A stretch of DNA of 51,394 nucleotides from contig CATXUX010000025.1 in NCBI GenBank assembly GCA_958402795.1, positions 1 through 51,394 on the forward strand. Direction: 5' to 3'. The DNA comes from an uncultured Lachnospiraceae bacterium (GTDB lineage Bacteria > Bacillota > Clostridia > Lachnospirales > Lachnospiraceae). Numbering within the stretch: the first letter of the stretch is position 1; every line of letters starts with the position of its first letter. The notes beneath the pieces were generated by a model. The model saw only the letters and a program-made list of their open reading frames with translations, was not told the DNA's origin and searched no databases. A program made the position numbers and the translations under genes. Shown one piece after another: positions 7,403 through 16,122 of this stretch.

Positions 7403-8764
7403 ATGAAGATAGTCATTATAGGCGACGGGAAAGTGGGATTCAAGCTGGCAAAGGAACTTTCAGAGGAAGACTATGACGTCGTACTGATCGACAGTAATGA
7501 GAAAAAACTCATGGACGCCATCAACCGGATGGATATCATTTGTGTACACGGGGAAGGCGGCAGCGCGGAAGTGCAGGAGGAAGCCGGAGTATCCGAGGCA
7601 GATCTGGTAATCGCCTGTACGTCTACGGATGAGTGTAATTTGCTGAGCTGCCTGATCGCCAGACAGATCGGGGCAAGACATACGATTGCCCGTGTGCGGA
7701 ATCCGATTTATTACCGGCAGATCGATCTGCTGAAGAAAGACCTGCATCTGAGTATGGCGGTGAATCCGGAGTTTTTGATGGCAGGGGAGATCGTAAGACT
7801 GCTGCTGTTTCCGAACGCGAGCAAGATCGAGACTTTTGTCAGAGGAAAAGTAGAACTGATCGAATTTCCGGTACGGGCAGACGGCAGGCTCGTCGGTATG
7901 ACACTGGCGGAGATGTATGACAGATTTCAGATTAAAGTGCTTGTGTGTGCGGTGGAACGAGGGGGAGATGTATGTATTCCGGACGGGGATTTCCGGCTTC
8001 AGGCAGGTGACCGTCTGCATGTGGCGGCTTCCCACAGAGACATCGTGCTGCTCTTTCGGCTGCTGGGATACCGGAGGGCAAAGATACGCAGGGTTATGAT
8101 CTGCGGCGGCGGCCGTGTCAGCTTTTATCTGGCGCTGCGGCTGTGCAGTATGGGAATGCAGGTTAAGATTATCGAGATCAACAAAGAGCGTTGTGAAGAA
8201 CTTTGTGAAAAACTTCCAAAAGCAACGATTATCTGCGGAGATGCATCGGATCACGACCTCCTGATTGAAGAGGGAATCCAGGAATCGGACGCATTTATCG
8301 CGATGACCGGTATGGATGAAGAGAACATCATTATGTCCCTGTTCGCAAAGAAGCAGAATGTGACAAAGATCATTGCGAAAGTTAATGAGGAACAGAGAGT
8401 CCGTATGGTGGAAGAATTCGGCATCGACAGTACCGTATCTGCAAAATCCGTAACGGTAGATGCGATTCTTGGATATGTGCGCGCAAGACGAAATTCGCAG
8501 GGCAGCGCGAATGTGGAGGCAATGTATCAACTGGTAGACGGAAAAGTAGAAGCGATGGAATTCATTATCAAGAAGGAAACACGCTATACAGATATCCCGC
8601 TGAAAAATCTGCCGATCAAACGGAATAATCTGATCGCATGCATTGCGAGAAAGCGTGAGATTATCTTCCCGGACGGCGATGACGTCCTCAAGGTCGGCGA
8701 CAGTGTGGTTCTGGTGACACTGGACAGGCAGATTCAGGATTTGGAAAATATTATATTACCGTAG
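7403..8764 (+). CDS. trkA: Trk potassium uptake regulatory subunit TrkA
   Basis: A 453-residue cytosolic protein with two RCK modules in tandem. Each begins with a Rossmann nucleotide-binding motif: GDGKVGFKLA (residues 7-16) and CGGGRVSFYLA (about 234-244), with the acidic residue ending the second strand (VVLIDS, VKIIEI). Each module carries a TrkA-C ligand-binding lobe, such as GDRLHVAA and GDSVVLVTL. It gates the TrkH channel in response to NAD(H) or ATP/ADP. I start at the ATG at 7403 because the Rossmann fold begins there; the frame extends upstream without homology. trkH follows 8 bp after the stop, so the two are one operon. Confidence 0.96.
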   Translation: MKIVIIGDGKVGFKLAKELSEEDYDVVLIDSNEKKLMDAINRMDIICVHGEGGSAEVQEEAGVSEADLVIACTSTDECNLLSCLIARQIGARHTIARVRNPIYYRQIDLLKKDLHLSMAVNPEFLMAGEIVRLLLFPNASKIETFVRGKVELIEFPVRADGRLVGMTLAEMYDRFQIKVLVCAVERGGDVCIPDGDFRLQAGDRLHVAASHRDIVLLFRLLGYRRAKIRRVMICGGGRVSFYLALRLCSMGMQVKIIEINKERCEELCEKLPKATIICGDASDHDLLIEEGIQESDAFIAMTGMDEENIIMSLFAKKQNVTKIIAKVNEEQRVRMVEEFGIDSTVSAKSVTVDAILGYVRARRNSQGSANVEAMYQLVDGKVEAMEFIIKKETRYTDIPLKNLPIKRNNLIACIARKREIIFPDGDDVLKVGDSVVLVTLDRQIQDLENIILP

Positions 8765-8772
8765 GTGCAGCT

Positions 8773-10224
8773 ATGAATATGAATAAGCGAATGATTGTAT
8801 ATATTTTGGCAAAAATGTTAGGAGCGGAGGCCGCAGTGATGCTGCTTCCGGCTGCAGTTGCTCTCATCTACGGTGAAAAATGCGGTGTATGGTTTCTTTT
8901 GATCACAGTGATTCTGAGTGTGGTTTTCTTGTGTTTTGGCAGAAAATCACCAGAGAATAGGAGAATTTATGCGAAAGAAGGTTTCCTGATCGTTGGCCTG
9001 GCATGGATCTTGTGGTCGCTTTTCGGAGCGCTTCCCTTTTTCCTGTCAGACAGTATCCCGAACTATCTGGACGCATTTTTTGAGACCGTGTCCGGATTCA
9101 CCACGACAGGATCAACGATTCTGGTGGATATCGAAGCTCTTCCAAAGTGCATGGCGTTCTGGCGTTCTCTGACACACTGGATCGGAGGCATGGGCGTGCT
9201 GGTCTTTGTGCTGATGCTGACGTCGCTGGACGATGAGGATTCCATGCATCTGATGAGGGCAGAGGTTCCGGGACCGGAGGCGGACAAACTGGTTCCAAAG
9301 GCGAGAAGCACGGCGCGGATTTTGTACGGACTGTACTTTATCCTGACTGCCGTGGAGGTTGTATTCCTTCTGTTTGGCGGAATGAATCTGTTTGATGCAG
9401 TAATTCATGCGTTCAGCACGGCGGGAACCGGCGGGTTCTCCAATCGGAACAGCAGTATCGCATATTATGACAGCGCTTATATTGACGGTGTGATCACGGT
9501 GTTTATGATCTTGTTTGGTGTGAACTTTAATTTATATTATCTGATCGGGATCAGACGGTGGCGTTCGGCGCTGAAAAATGAAGAGCTGAGAACATATCTC
9601 GGGATCATTGCTGCATCTGTTGTCGTGATTACGTGGAATATTATGGGAATCTACAAAAACGTGGGACATGCGTTCCGGTATGCATCGTTTCAGGTGGCAT
9701 CCATCATCACAACAACCGGATTCTGCACGGCGGACTATAATCTTTGGCCGGATCTGTCAAAGGCAGTAATCCTGATGCTTATGGTGGTCGGCGCCTGCGC
9801 AGGATCGACCGGAGGCGGAATCAAAGTGTCGCGTGTCCTGATCCTGATGAAAAGTATCCGCCAGCGTGTGTATAACATGTTCCATCCCAAAGCGGTAACG
9901 ATCGTGAAGGTAAATGGAAAGCGGGTGAGCGAGGAAACCGTGTATGGCGTGTATACGTATTTTGCGTGTTATGTGGTTATACTGATCATATCCGTCCTGC
10001 TCGTTTCTGTTGATAATTTCGGGTTTGATACGAGTTTCAGCGCGGTACTGACGACATTGAACAATGTGGGACCGGGAATCAGCGGAGTCGGACCGGTAGA
10101 GAACTTTTATGGGTTTTCCCCGCTGTCAAAGATTGTATTCTGCATTGACATGCTGATGGGAAGACTGGAGATCTTTCCTTATATGCTGCTATTTTCACCG
10201 GAATTGTGGAGAAGAAAGTTTTGA
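8773..10224 (+). CDS. trkH: Trk potassium uptake membrane subunit TrkH
   Basis: A 483-residue integral membrane protein with about ten hydrophobic segments. The four pore-loop filter sequences of the Trk/Ktr/HKT family can be picked out: TTTGSTI (about 113-119), GTGGFSNRN (about 217-225), TTTGFCTAD (about 312-320) and NNVGPGISGVGP (about 422-433). It ends in the typical cytoplasmic tail. It works with TrkA encoded immediately upstream to import K+. A neighbouring membrane protein gene starts 96 bp downstream with its own ribosome binding site. Confidence 0.96.
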   Translation: MNMNKRMIVYILAKMLGAEAAVMLLPAAVALIYGEKCGVWFLLITVILSVVFLCFGRKSPENRRIYAKEGFLIVGLAWILWSLFGALPFFLSDSIPNYLDAFFETVSGFTTTGSTILVDIEALPKCMAFWRSLTHWIGGMGVLVFVLMLTSLDDEDSMHLMRAEVPGPEADKLVPKARSTARILYGLYFILTAVEVVFLLFGGMNLFDAVIHAFSTAGTGGFSNRNSSIAYYDSAYIDGVITVFMILFGVNFNLYYLIGIRRWRSALKNEELRTYLGIIAASVVVITWNIMGIYKNVGHAFRYASFQVASIITTTGFCTADYNLWPDLSKAVILMLMVVGACAGSTGGGIKVSRVLILMKSIRQRVYNMFHPKAVTIVKVNGKRVSEETVYGVYTYFACYVVILIISVLLVSVDNFGFDTSFSAVLTTLNNVGPGISGVGPVENFYGFSPLSKIVFCIDMLMGRLEIFPYMLLFSPELWRRKF

Positions 10225-10320
10225 ATATTGTCTGACCGGTCCGGTTTGGGAGCGTGCAGAGATATCACGCCGGGGAATATTGCTGCAAAAGGAAACAGGG
10301 GAAAAGGAGAAGTTGAAAAT

Positions 10321-11919
10321 ATGAAAAAAGGAAAATGGAAACTGGCGGCGGTTCTGGGAGTTATTTTGTTCGCTGCCGTGTATTATTACATCGCGATCCC
10401 TGCGATTAATCTGCATTCATCTGAGACATGGATGGTTCTGTTTCTGTTTCTTCTGATCATCGGTGCGATCTATCTGATGAAGAAAAAACCGACGAAGGAA
10501 GAAATGAAGCATCTGCTGGGAGTGAAAGTGATCTTTGGGACGCTGGCAGTTCTGGTGATCGTATATCTTGTTGGTTCGCTGCTTTCTTCCGAGATCGTAA
10601 ACGCGAAGAAATACCAGCAGCTCCTTACTGTAGAGGACGGAGAGTTTGCAAAGGATATTGAAGAGTTGTCTTTCGATCAGATCCCGCTGCTCGACCGGGA
10701 TTCGGCTACGATCCTGGGAAACCGGAAGATGGGAAGCATGGTAGATATGGTGTCCCAGTTTGAAGTGGACGACCTGTACACCCAGATCAATTACCAGGAT
10801 CAGCCGGTACGGGTATCTCCTCTGAAGTATGCAAACCTGATCAAGTGGTTTACAAACCAGAAGGATGGAATTCCGGCATATGTACGGATTGACATGGCAA
10901 CGCAGAACACGGAGCTTGTCAAGCTCAGTGAAGGCATGAAATACACGATGAGCGATCATTTTAACCGGAATATATACCGCCATCTGCGTTTTCGGTATCC
11001 GACCTACATTTTTAATGATCTGAGTTTTGAAATCGACGATGATGGCGTTCCATACTGGATCTGCCCGGTGCGCAAGTATAATATCGGACTGTTTGGCGGC
11101 GCGACAGTGGGGCGGGTCGTACTCTGCAACGCCATTACAGGCGAGACGGAAGACTATGCCATTGAAGACGTACCGGAATGGATCGACCGCGCGTATTCCG
11201 CAGATCTGCTTGTGGAGCTGTATAATTATTATGGAAGTCTGAAGCACGGATATTTCAACAGCATTCTTGGACAAAAGGACTGCCTGACTACGACAAACGG
11301 GTACAATTATCTGGCGATTGATGATGATGTATGGGTATATACCGGTGTAACTTCTGTAAGCGGAGACCAGTCGAATGTCGGATTTGTTCTGATGAACCAG
11401 AGAACGATGGAGACAAAGTTCTATGCGATCGAGGGCGCGACAGAGGATTCCGCGATGTCGTCGGCGGAGGGGCAGGTGCAGAACCTGAAATATACGGCGA
11501 CATTCCCGCTTTTGCTGAATATCTCCGGAGAACCGACCTACTTCATCGCATTGAAAGACGACGCAGGACTGGTGAAGAAATATGCAATGGTCAATGTACA
11601 GAAATATCAGATCGTAGCGATCGGTGACACCGTCAGCGCATGTGAAGAATCTTACACCAATCTGATGTATGAGAACGGAATCAAGGTTGTGGAAGATGAC
11701 ACGAGGGAGATTGCATCCATCGAAGGCGTTATTACCAGGATTGCGCAGGGCGTCATAGACGGAAACTCACACTATTATATTATGGTTGAGGGTTCGGATG
11801 AGATCTTTGATGTTTCTGTGGTCGATTATATCAATATCATCCGATATGAAGTCGGCGATGAGATTAAAATGGAATATAAAGAGGGCGAACAGGCGAATAC
11901 GGTACTGTCCATAGAATGA
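10321..11919 (+). CDS. Uncharacterised membrane-anchored protein linked to trkAH
   Basis: A 532-residue protein that I cannot assign to a named family. Three hydrophobic segments lie at the N-terminus (about residues 8-25, 38-55 and 71-90), followed by a large soluble region. The soluble part has repeated aromatic and glycine-rich strands (PYWICPVRKYNIGLFGG; YNYLAIDDDVWVYTG) and a C-terminal segment like a small beta-barrel (IASIEGVITRIAQGVIDGN). A putative start behind AAAAGGAGAAG at 10321 fits; a frame from 10228 has no site. It follows trkH on the same strand with no terminator between. A role in envelope or ion transport is a guess from context only. Confidence 0.8.
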   Translation: MKKGKWKLAAVLGVILFAAVYYYIAIPAINLHSSETWMVLFLFLLIIGAIYLMKKKPTKEEMKHLLGVKVIFGTLAVLVIVYLVGSLLSSEIVNAKKYQQLLTVEDGEFAKDIEELSFDQIPLLDRDSATILGNRKMGSMVDMVSQFEVDDLYTQINYQDQPVRVSPLKYANLIKWFTNQKDGIPAYVRIDMATQNTELVKLSEGMKYTMSDHFNRNIYRHLRFRYPTYIFNDLSFEIDDDGVPYWICPVRKYNIGLFGGATVGRVVLCNAITGETEDYAIEDVPEWIDRAYSADLLVELYNYYGSLKHGYFNSILGQKDCLTTTNGYNYLAIDDDVWVYTGVTSVSGDQSNVGFVLMNQRTMETKFYAIEGATEDSAMSSAEGQVQNLKYTATFPLLLNISGEPTYFIALKDDAGLVKKYAMVNVQKYQIVAIGDTVSACEESYTNLMYENGIKVVEDDTREIASIEGVITRIAQGVIDGNSHYYIMVEGSDEIFDVSVVDYINIIRYEVGDEIKMEYKEGEQANTVLSIE

Positions 11920-12174
11920 TATGATACCAGGGGCAAAAGGTCTAAACCCACATGAGCTTGCTCATAGGTGGGTGAAAGACCTTGGGATCCGCCCCAACAT
12001 GAGGATAAAAGTGGGGCGTATGCCACACGATATCCGAATTTGGGGCAGGATTGTGGGTTGCTGAGTGCCGGTGGCACTCGTTTAGCAACGACCGGAGTGG
12101 AACGTAGACGCGTAGCACGAAACAATCCGTAGGTATCATAGTTGGGGGTTTTTGACCCCAACATCATGATATCA
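11917..12174. repeat. Structured intergenic repeat, full-length copy (copy 1 of 3)
   Basis: A gene-free stretch of about 258 bp whose ends are imperfectly inverted (TGATATGATACC at 11917; TGATATCA ending at 12174). The right 60 bp, GCGTAGCACGAAACAATCCG onward, recur at 13667-13730 and 37992-38052. That part folds as GGTATCATAGTTGGGG, short loop, CCCCAACATCATGATATC. The left part has further inverted segments (AAAGGTCT/AGACCTTT-like, GTGCCGGTGGCAC). No coding frame is credible. I read it as a non-autonomous repeat family of the genome. Confidence 0.65.
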
Positions 12175-12192
12175 CGGGAATAAAAAATCAAG

Positions 12193-12238
12193 AAAAATAC
12201 CGCATACAGAGATTCAAAATTCCGTAAGCGGTATTTTT
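12193..12238 (-). terminator. Terminator of the small P-loop protein gene
   Basis: AAAAATACCGC (12193-12203) pairs with GCGGTATTTTT (12228-12238) around a 24-base loop. On the minus strand it follows the stop at 12294 and ends in a T-run. The symmetric A/T ends suggest it works in both directions. Confidence 0.8.
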
Positions 12239-12293
12239 ATGATAATCTTTACAGCAGAGGAAATGAAGTTCCCCTTCTATTGAATAGAAAATA

Positions 12294-12716
12294 TTAGCTG
12301 AGTACCTTGTAAGCCGGGTTGTCAAGTCCCGGAATATTTTCCTTTTCCGTGCTGACACTGATAAAGAATTCGATGTTGTTGTCTGTGGATATTTTATTGA
12401 GCTTCTGCATGAAGTCCGGTAAACTGTCAAGGCTGATATCTGCCTGCTTGAGGACTCCGTCTATGAAGATCGTCTCGATGTCGTGGTTGCCTGCTACCAT
12501 ACCGTACAGGAAACCTACGAATTCTTCCTGTGTTGTGATATCTTTGTAGTCATCCATGCAGATAGCGCGAACATTGAAATTTACGCTGTATGTATCGCGG
12601 CGGCTTTTCTTGATCAGAACGACGTTTCCATTTGATGTCTTTACTTTTTCATTTGCCAGATCAATGATCTGCTGCGTTTTCCCGCTGCCTTTCGGACCAG
12701 TAATTAAATTAACCAT
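12294..12716 (-). CDS. Small P-loop ATP-binding protein
   Basis: A 140-residue protein with a Walker A motif at its extreme N-terminus (GPKGSGKT, residues 7-14) and a Walker B-like strand (ETIFIDGVL, about 81-89). It is much shorter than standard AAA or PilT-type ATPases, with no extra domain. Small proteins of this type are widespread in Clostridia but I know no established function. The ATG at 12714-12716 has AAAGGAGAG upstream and a terminator follows, so it is monocistronic. A kinase-like or DNA/RNA-linked ATPase role is only possible, not shown. Confidence 0.82.
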   Translation of the reverse strand: MVNLITGPKGSGKTQQIIDLANEKVKTSNGNVVLIKKSRRDTYSVNFNVRAICMDDYKDITTQEEFVGFLYGMVAGNHDIETIFIDGVLKQADISLDSLPDFMQKLNKISTDNNIEFFISVSTEKENIPGLDNPAYKVLS

Positions 12717-12848
12717 AGCGATTCTCTCCTTTATGTAAAATATTTTTGAGTGTTCTCGCAGCTCAAATTTGTTTAAAACTATTATACACTAAAGATGTGG
12801 CGGGAACAACCCAAACTTTTATGAAAGTCAAATTTTCGGCTGATCTTT

Positions 12849-13631
12849 TTACCCCAGTGCCACATCCAGCACCATCATCAGTGTGAACCCAACCGCCACA
12901 CCAATCGTTCCGATATTGGAATGTTCTCCTGACTGTGATTCCGGTATTAGTTCTTCCACAACAACATAGATCATCGCACCTGCGGCAAAAGCGAGCAGGT
13001 AGGGAAGAATCGGAGTCACCAATCCTGTCAGAAGCACGGTGACAAGACCGGCGGCAGGTTCCACAATCCCTGACAGCGCACCGTATAAAAACGAACGTTT
13101 GCGGGAAAGTCCTTCGCCCCGCAGGGGCATGGAGATGATTGCGCCTTCCGGAAAATTCTGTATTGCGATCCCTATCGCCAACACAAGTGCGCCTGTCATA
13201 GAAATTTGTGTATCTCCGGATATCGCACCGGCCAGTGTCACGCCGACCGCCATACCCTCCGGGATATTATGCAGTGTCACCGCAAGGACAAGCATTGTTG
13301 TTTTTTTTAAATTCGCCTTTACACCTTCCGGTTCTTCTTCCGTCAAGTGCAGATGCGGCGTCAGTGTATCTAACACAAGCAGGAATCCCATTCCAAGCAA
13401 GAATCCGGTTGCTGCAGGAATCCATGCCATACTGCCCTGCTCTTCAGACATTTCCAATGCCGGGATTAGCAGCGACCAGACTGACGCCGCCATCATTACA
13501 CCCGACGCAAATCCAAGCAGCGCCTTCTGCAGACGCTGGTTCATTGCCCCTTTCATAAAAAATACCATTGCGGATCCCAACACCGTTCCCATAAAGGGAA
13601 TCAGAAGTCCGATTGCAACAGATCTATTCAT
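12849..13631 (-). CDS. ZIP-family metal (zinc/iron) transporter
   Basis: A 260-residue membrane protein with about eight hydrophobic segments and the metal-binding signatures of ZIP/GufA transporters: HNIPEGMAVG (about residues 121-130) and NFPEGAIISMP (about 158-168) in the two central helices. A His-containing loop (TPHLHLTEEEPEG, about 90-102) lies between early segments, as is usual for the family. It should import divalent metal into the cytoplasm. The gene is divergent from the DUF262 module, separated by 248 bp holding a repeat copy. No metalloregulator site was recognised. Confidence 0.93.
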   Translation of the reverse strand: MNRSVAIGLLIPFMGTVLGSAMVFFMKGAMNQRLQKALLGFASGVMMAASVWSLLIPALEMSEEQGSMAWIPAATGFLLGMGFLLVLDTLTPHLHLTEEEPEGVKANLKKTTMLVLAVTLHNIPEGMAVGVTLAGAISGDTQISMTGALVLAIGIAIQNFPEGAIISMPLRGEGLSRKRSFLYGALSGIVEPAAGLVTVLLTGLVTPILPYLLAFAAGAMIYVVVEELIPESQSGEHSNIGTIGVAVGFTLMMVLDVALG

Positions 13632-13666
13632 TTTATTTCATCCTCCGACTATGATTTCTGTGTACT

Positions 13667-13730
13667 GTGCAAAGCACGAAACAGTCTGTAGGTATCATAG
13701 TTGGGAATCTTATCCCAAAACATCACTATG
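13667..13730. repeat. Dispersed intergenic repeat, copy 2 of 3 (short form)
   Basis: GTGCAAAGCACGAAAC at 13667 onward, then GGTATCATAGTTGGGA, a short loop and TCCCAAAACATCAC. It matches the right end of the element at 11917-12174 with several substitutions and keeps the hairpin. It lies between the ZIP gene and the DUF262 module. Confidence 0.6.
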
Positions 13731-13762
13731 TTACACTACCAATTTAATAGTATGCATAAATC

Positions 13763-13797
13763 CCACTTTGTGTCAACCCAAAAGTGCTATAAAGTGG
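13763..13797. promoter_or_regulatory. Inverted repeat upstream of the DUF262 module promoter
   Basis: CCACTTT (13763-13769) and AAAGTGG (13791-13797) form a dyad with a 21-base spacer that itself contains AAAAGTGC. It ends 22 bases before the -35 box at 13820, where an operator could lie. No regulator gene is adjacent. Confidence 0.3.
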
Positions 13798-13819
13798 AGA
13801 AATTGTTAGTGGTGGAGTG

Positions 13820-13848
13820 TTGTAAAGATGCGATGGATTATGTATAAT
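13820..13848 (+). promoter_or_regulatory. Promoter of the DUF262/DUF3696 module
   Basis: TTGTAA (13820-13825), a 17-base spacer and a perfect TATAAT (13843-13848), 31 bases before the TTG start codon at 13880. Confidence 0.65.
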
Positions 13849-13879
13849 AAAAGCAGATTGGCGACAGGAGGTTCTGGCT

Positions 13880-15016
13880 TTGGAACAGACAATTAGAGAC
13901 TTACTGGAACAGACAAAAGAATATGAAGATTCGCTTTTGGGGATTGAAACAGAAGATACGAGTGATGAAGATTTAGAAAGTATTCCGTATTCCGCGGATG
14001 ATGTTAGAATTACTACTCGTATGTATTCTGTTTATCAGGTATTCCATTGGATTGAGAATGAGATATTGATACTTCAACCGGATTTTCAGCGGAATTATGT
14101 GTGGAATCTTACAAAAAAATCGCTTTTGATCGAATCTCTGATGCTGAACATTCCAATTCCGGCGTTTTATTTTCAGGAAGATGCAGAAGGAAATAAGATG
14201 GTAATAGATGGTTTGCAGAGACTGTCTACGATTTATGATTTTATGCGGGATAAATTTCCTTTGAAAGACTTGCAGTATTTAAAAGACTATAATAAATTAC
14301 ATTTTTCTGAATTGCCGAGAAAATATAAGGTAAGGATTATGGAAACCCAGTTGAATGTAAATGTTCTGGACAGTAAATGCGATGAACAGGTGAAGTTTGA
14401 TGTTTTTCGACGGGTTAATACAGGTGGAGTTCCTTTGAATTCACAGGAAATCCGTAATATTATGGCGAACTCCAGAGTACGTCAGCTTTTGCGGGATATG
14501 AGCCGGTCGGAATCATTTATCAGAGCAACCAGAGGAAAGGTAAAAGATACACGGATGGATGCACAGGAATTGTGTCTTAGATTTATCGTGTTCTACGAAA
14601 AATATGATGCGTCGAGACATGAATTTCTGGAATTACGTTCGCTTGCGCAAATGTTGGATGACATGATCATTCGGCTGAACAATGTTGAAACAGCTTTTTT
14701 TGATTTGATCATGAATGTCTTTCAAGAGAGCATGGAGCGCTGCTATGCACTGCTGGGTGAGGAAGCGTTTTCAAAAGAAACCAGTAAACATATCATTAAT
14801 AAGCCATTATTTATCAGTTGGGCGGTTGTGCTGGCAAATCGGTCTATTGAACCTGCAGTATTGAAAAAAAAGCATACACAGGCAGTTGAATTACAGCGAA
14901 CGTATTATCGGTATGGCGAGTATTTCAACGCGATTACATCTTCAACAACAATGCGGCGGAATATAAGCTTACAGTTTGCAGTGGTGGAAAGAATCATGGA
15001 GGAATTATTTTTATGA
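13880..15016 (+). CDS. DUF262 (GmrS/ParB-like NTPase) domain protein, putative defence component
   Basis: A 378-residue protein with a TTG start placed 8 bases after AGGAGG (13866-13871). The DUF262 signatures are visible: LQPDFQRNYVW (about 65-75), VIDGLQRLSTI (108-118, the usual DGQQR with Q changed to L) and FDVFRRVNTGGVPLNSQEI (173-191). DUF262 is the NTPase half of GmrSD type IV restriction enzymes, where it is normally joined to a DUF1524 HNH nuclease. No DUF1524 HNH motif is seen in the remainder of this protein. The stop overlaps the next gene's ATG by 4 bp, implying coupled translation. A role in antiviral defence is inferred from family and context. Confidence 0.88.
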   Translation: MEQTIRDLLEQTKEYEDSLLGIETEDTSDEDLESIPYSADDVRITTRMYSVYQVFHWIENEILILQPDFQRNYVWNLTKKSLLIESLMLNIPIPAFYFQEDAEGNKMVIDGLQRLSTIYDFMRDKFPLKDLQYLKDYNKLHFSELPRKYKVRIMETQLNVNVLDSKCDEQVKFDVFRRVNTGGVPLNSQEIRNIMANSRVRQLLRDMSRSESFIRATRGKVKDTRMDAQELCLRFIVFYEKYDASRHEFLELRSLAQMLDDMIIRLNNVETAFFDLIMNVFQESMERCYALLGEEAFSKETSKHIINKPLFISWAVVLANRSIEPAVLKKKHTQAVELQRTYYRYGEYFNAITSSTTMRRNISLQFAVVERIMEELFL

Positions 15017-16122
15017 TAGAAAAACTGGAATTGGTGAATTTTAAGTGCTTTGGTCATGCAGAATTAGAACTGCAGAATCTGACTATACTGACAGGTGCGA
15101 ATGCTACTGGAAAGTCTTCGGTTATTCAGGCACTGATATTGGCGGAACATACGAATAAATGCGGAAGTAATCTGGATGGAAAATGGGAAAAAGTCAGTAT
15201 AGATATCAATCAGGTTTTTGGCTTTCAGATTGGAGCACCAAACGCATTGGTGTCACAGAATCCTGAAGAAGAGGAGAACTGTGATTTTGCGGTCAGCGTG
15301 TATGAAGATGGAGAAGAGCATCTGTTTCAGTATCGGATTAATATGGCTTCACCCCTTGAGTTAGGCGTCAAGTCTGGAAAGTTGTTTAAAATGAGAAACT
15401 TTCAGTATCTGAATGCCGAGCGTGTCGGACCCCGGGTTTCGAACAGAGCCGGAAAAGGGGATGGACTGACATTTGACGGTGAAAATGCGGCATATATTAT
15501 TGAGACTGCCGATAGGACAGAACGTCCGGTTGCGGAGACATTAAAGTTGAATCTGCCAGAATCGAATCAATTTTCTTACTTTGTAGAGCAGTGGATGAGC
15601 GCCATTCTAAGTGACTTGCAGTTGGATATTCATACCGATTATAATAAAGCAATTACAGAGCTGAGGATTAAAAACGCATTGGTGGATTCCGGGGTAGTTC
15701 CGACGCTTACAGGGTTTGGAATCAGCTATGTGCTTCCGATTGTGGTTGCGGGATTATGGGCATCTTCCGAAAAAGATGCGGTGCTGCTGCTGGAAAATCC
15801 GGAGGCACATCTTCATCCGCTTGCACAGAGCAATATGGGGAAGTTTCTTGCCTTGCTCACAGCGTGCGGCGTACAGGTAATTGTCGAAACACACAGTGAA
15901 CATATTATCGATGGAGCAAGATATCAGCTTGCCTGTATGGGAGAAACAGAGAATGCTGTGATTCACTATATGGAGAATGATAAGGAAAGAATTCTGATCC
16001 ATCCTATTTATGTTTCTGAACAAGGCGAGTTAAGTTCATGGCCAAAAGGATTCTTCGATCAGAAACGAAATGATTTGCGGGATATTATGATGTTAAGGAG
16101 AGGGAATGCTAAAAGCGAATAA
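15013..16122 (+). CDS. AAA/ABC-type ATPase with C-terminal DUF3696
   Basis: A 369-residue SMC/OLD-like ATPase. Walker A is GANATGKSS (28-36), Walker B with its neighbouring histidines is LLLENPEAHLHP (about 258-269) and a switch histidine lies in VETHSEHIIDG (about 295-305). The C-terminus, with SSWPKGFFDQKRNDL, matches DUF3696. Unlike OLD nucleases, no TOPRIM domain is attached. It overlaps the DUF262 gene by 4 bp (ATGA) and the next gene by 17 bp, so the three are one tightly coupled operon. ATPases of this kind often act as sensors or motors in defence systems; what this one detects is unknown. Confidence 0.9.
   Translation: MIEKLELVNFKCFGHAELELQNLTILTGANATGKSSVIQALILAEHTNKCGSNLDGKWEKVSIDINQVFGFQIGAPNALVSQNPEEEENCDFAVSVYEDGEEHLFQYRINMASPLELGVKSGKLFKMRNFQYLNAERVGPRVSNRAGKGDGLTFDGENAAYIIETADRTERPVAETLKLNLPESNQFSYFVEQWMSAILSDLQLDIHTDYNKAITELRIKNALVDSGVVPTLTGFGISYVLPIVVAGLWASSEKDAVLLLENPEAHLHPLAQSNMGKFLALLTACGVQVIVETHSEHIIDGARYQLACMGETENAVIHYMENDKERILIHPIYVSEQGELSSWPKGFFDQKRNDLRDIMMLRRGNAKSE

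Noticed and set aside
7460..8530. A 356-codon minus-strand frame opposite trkA
   Set aside because: Antisense shadow of a conserved gene, rich in His/Arg/Leu, no ribosome binding site.
11826..12191. Minus-strand frame of 121 codons over the repeat at 11917-12174
   Set aside because: It is formed by repeat sequence and the end of an upstream gene; no ribosome binding site.
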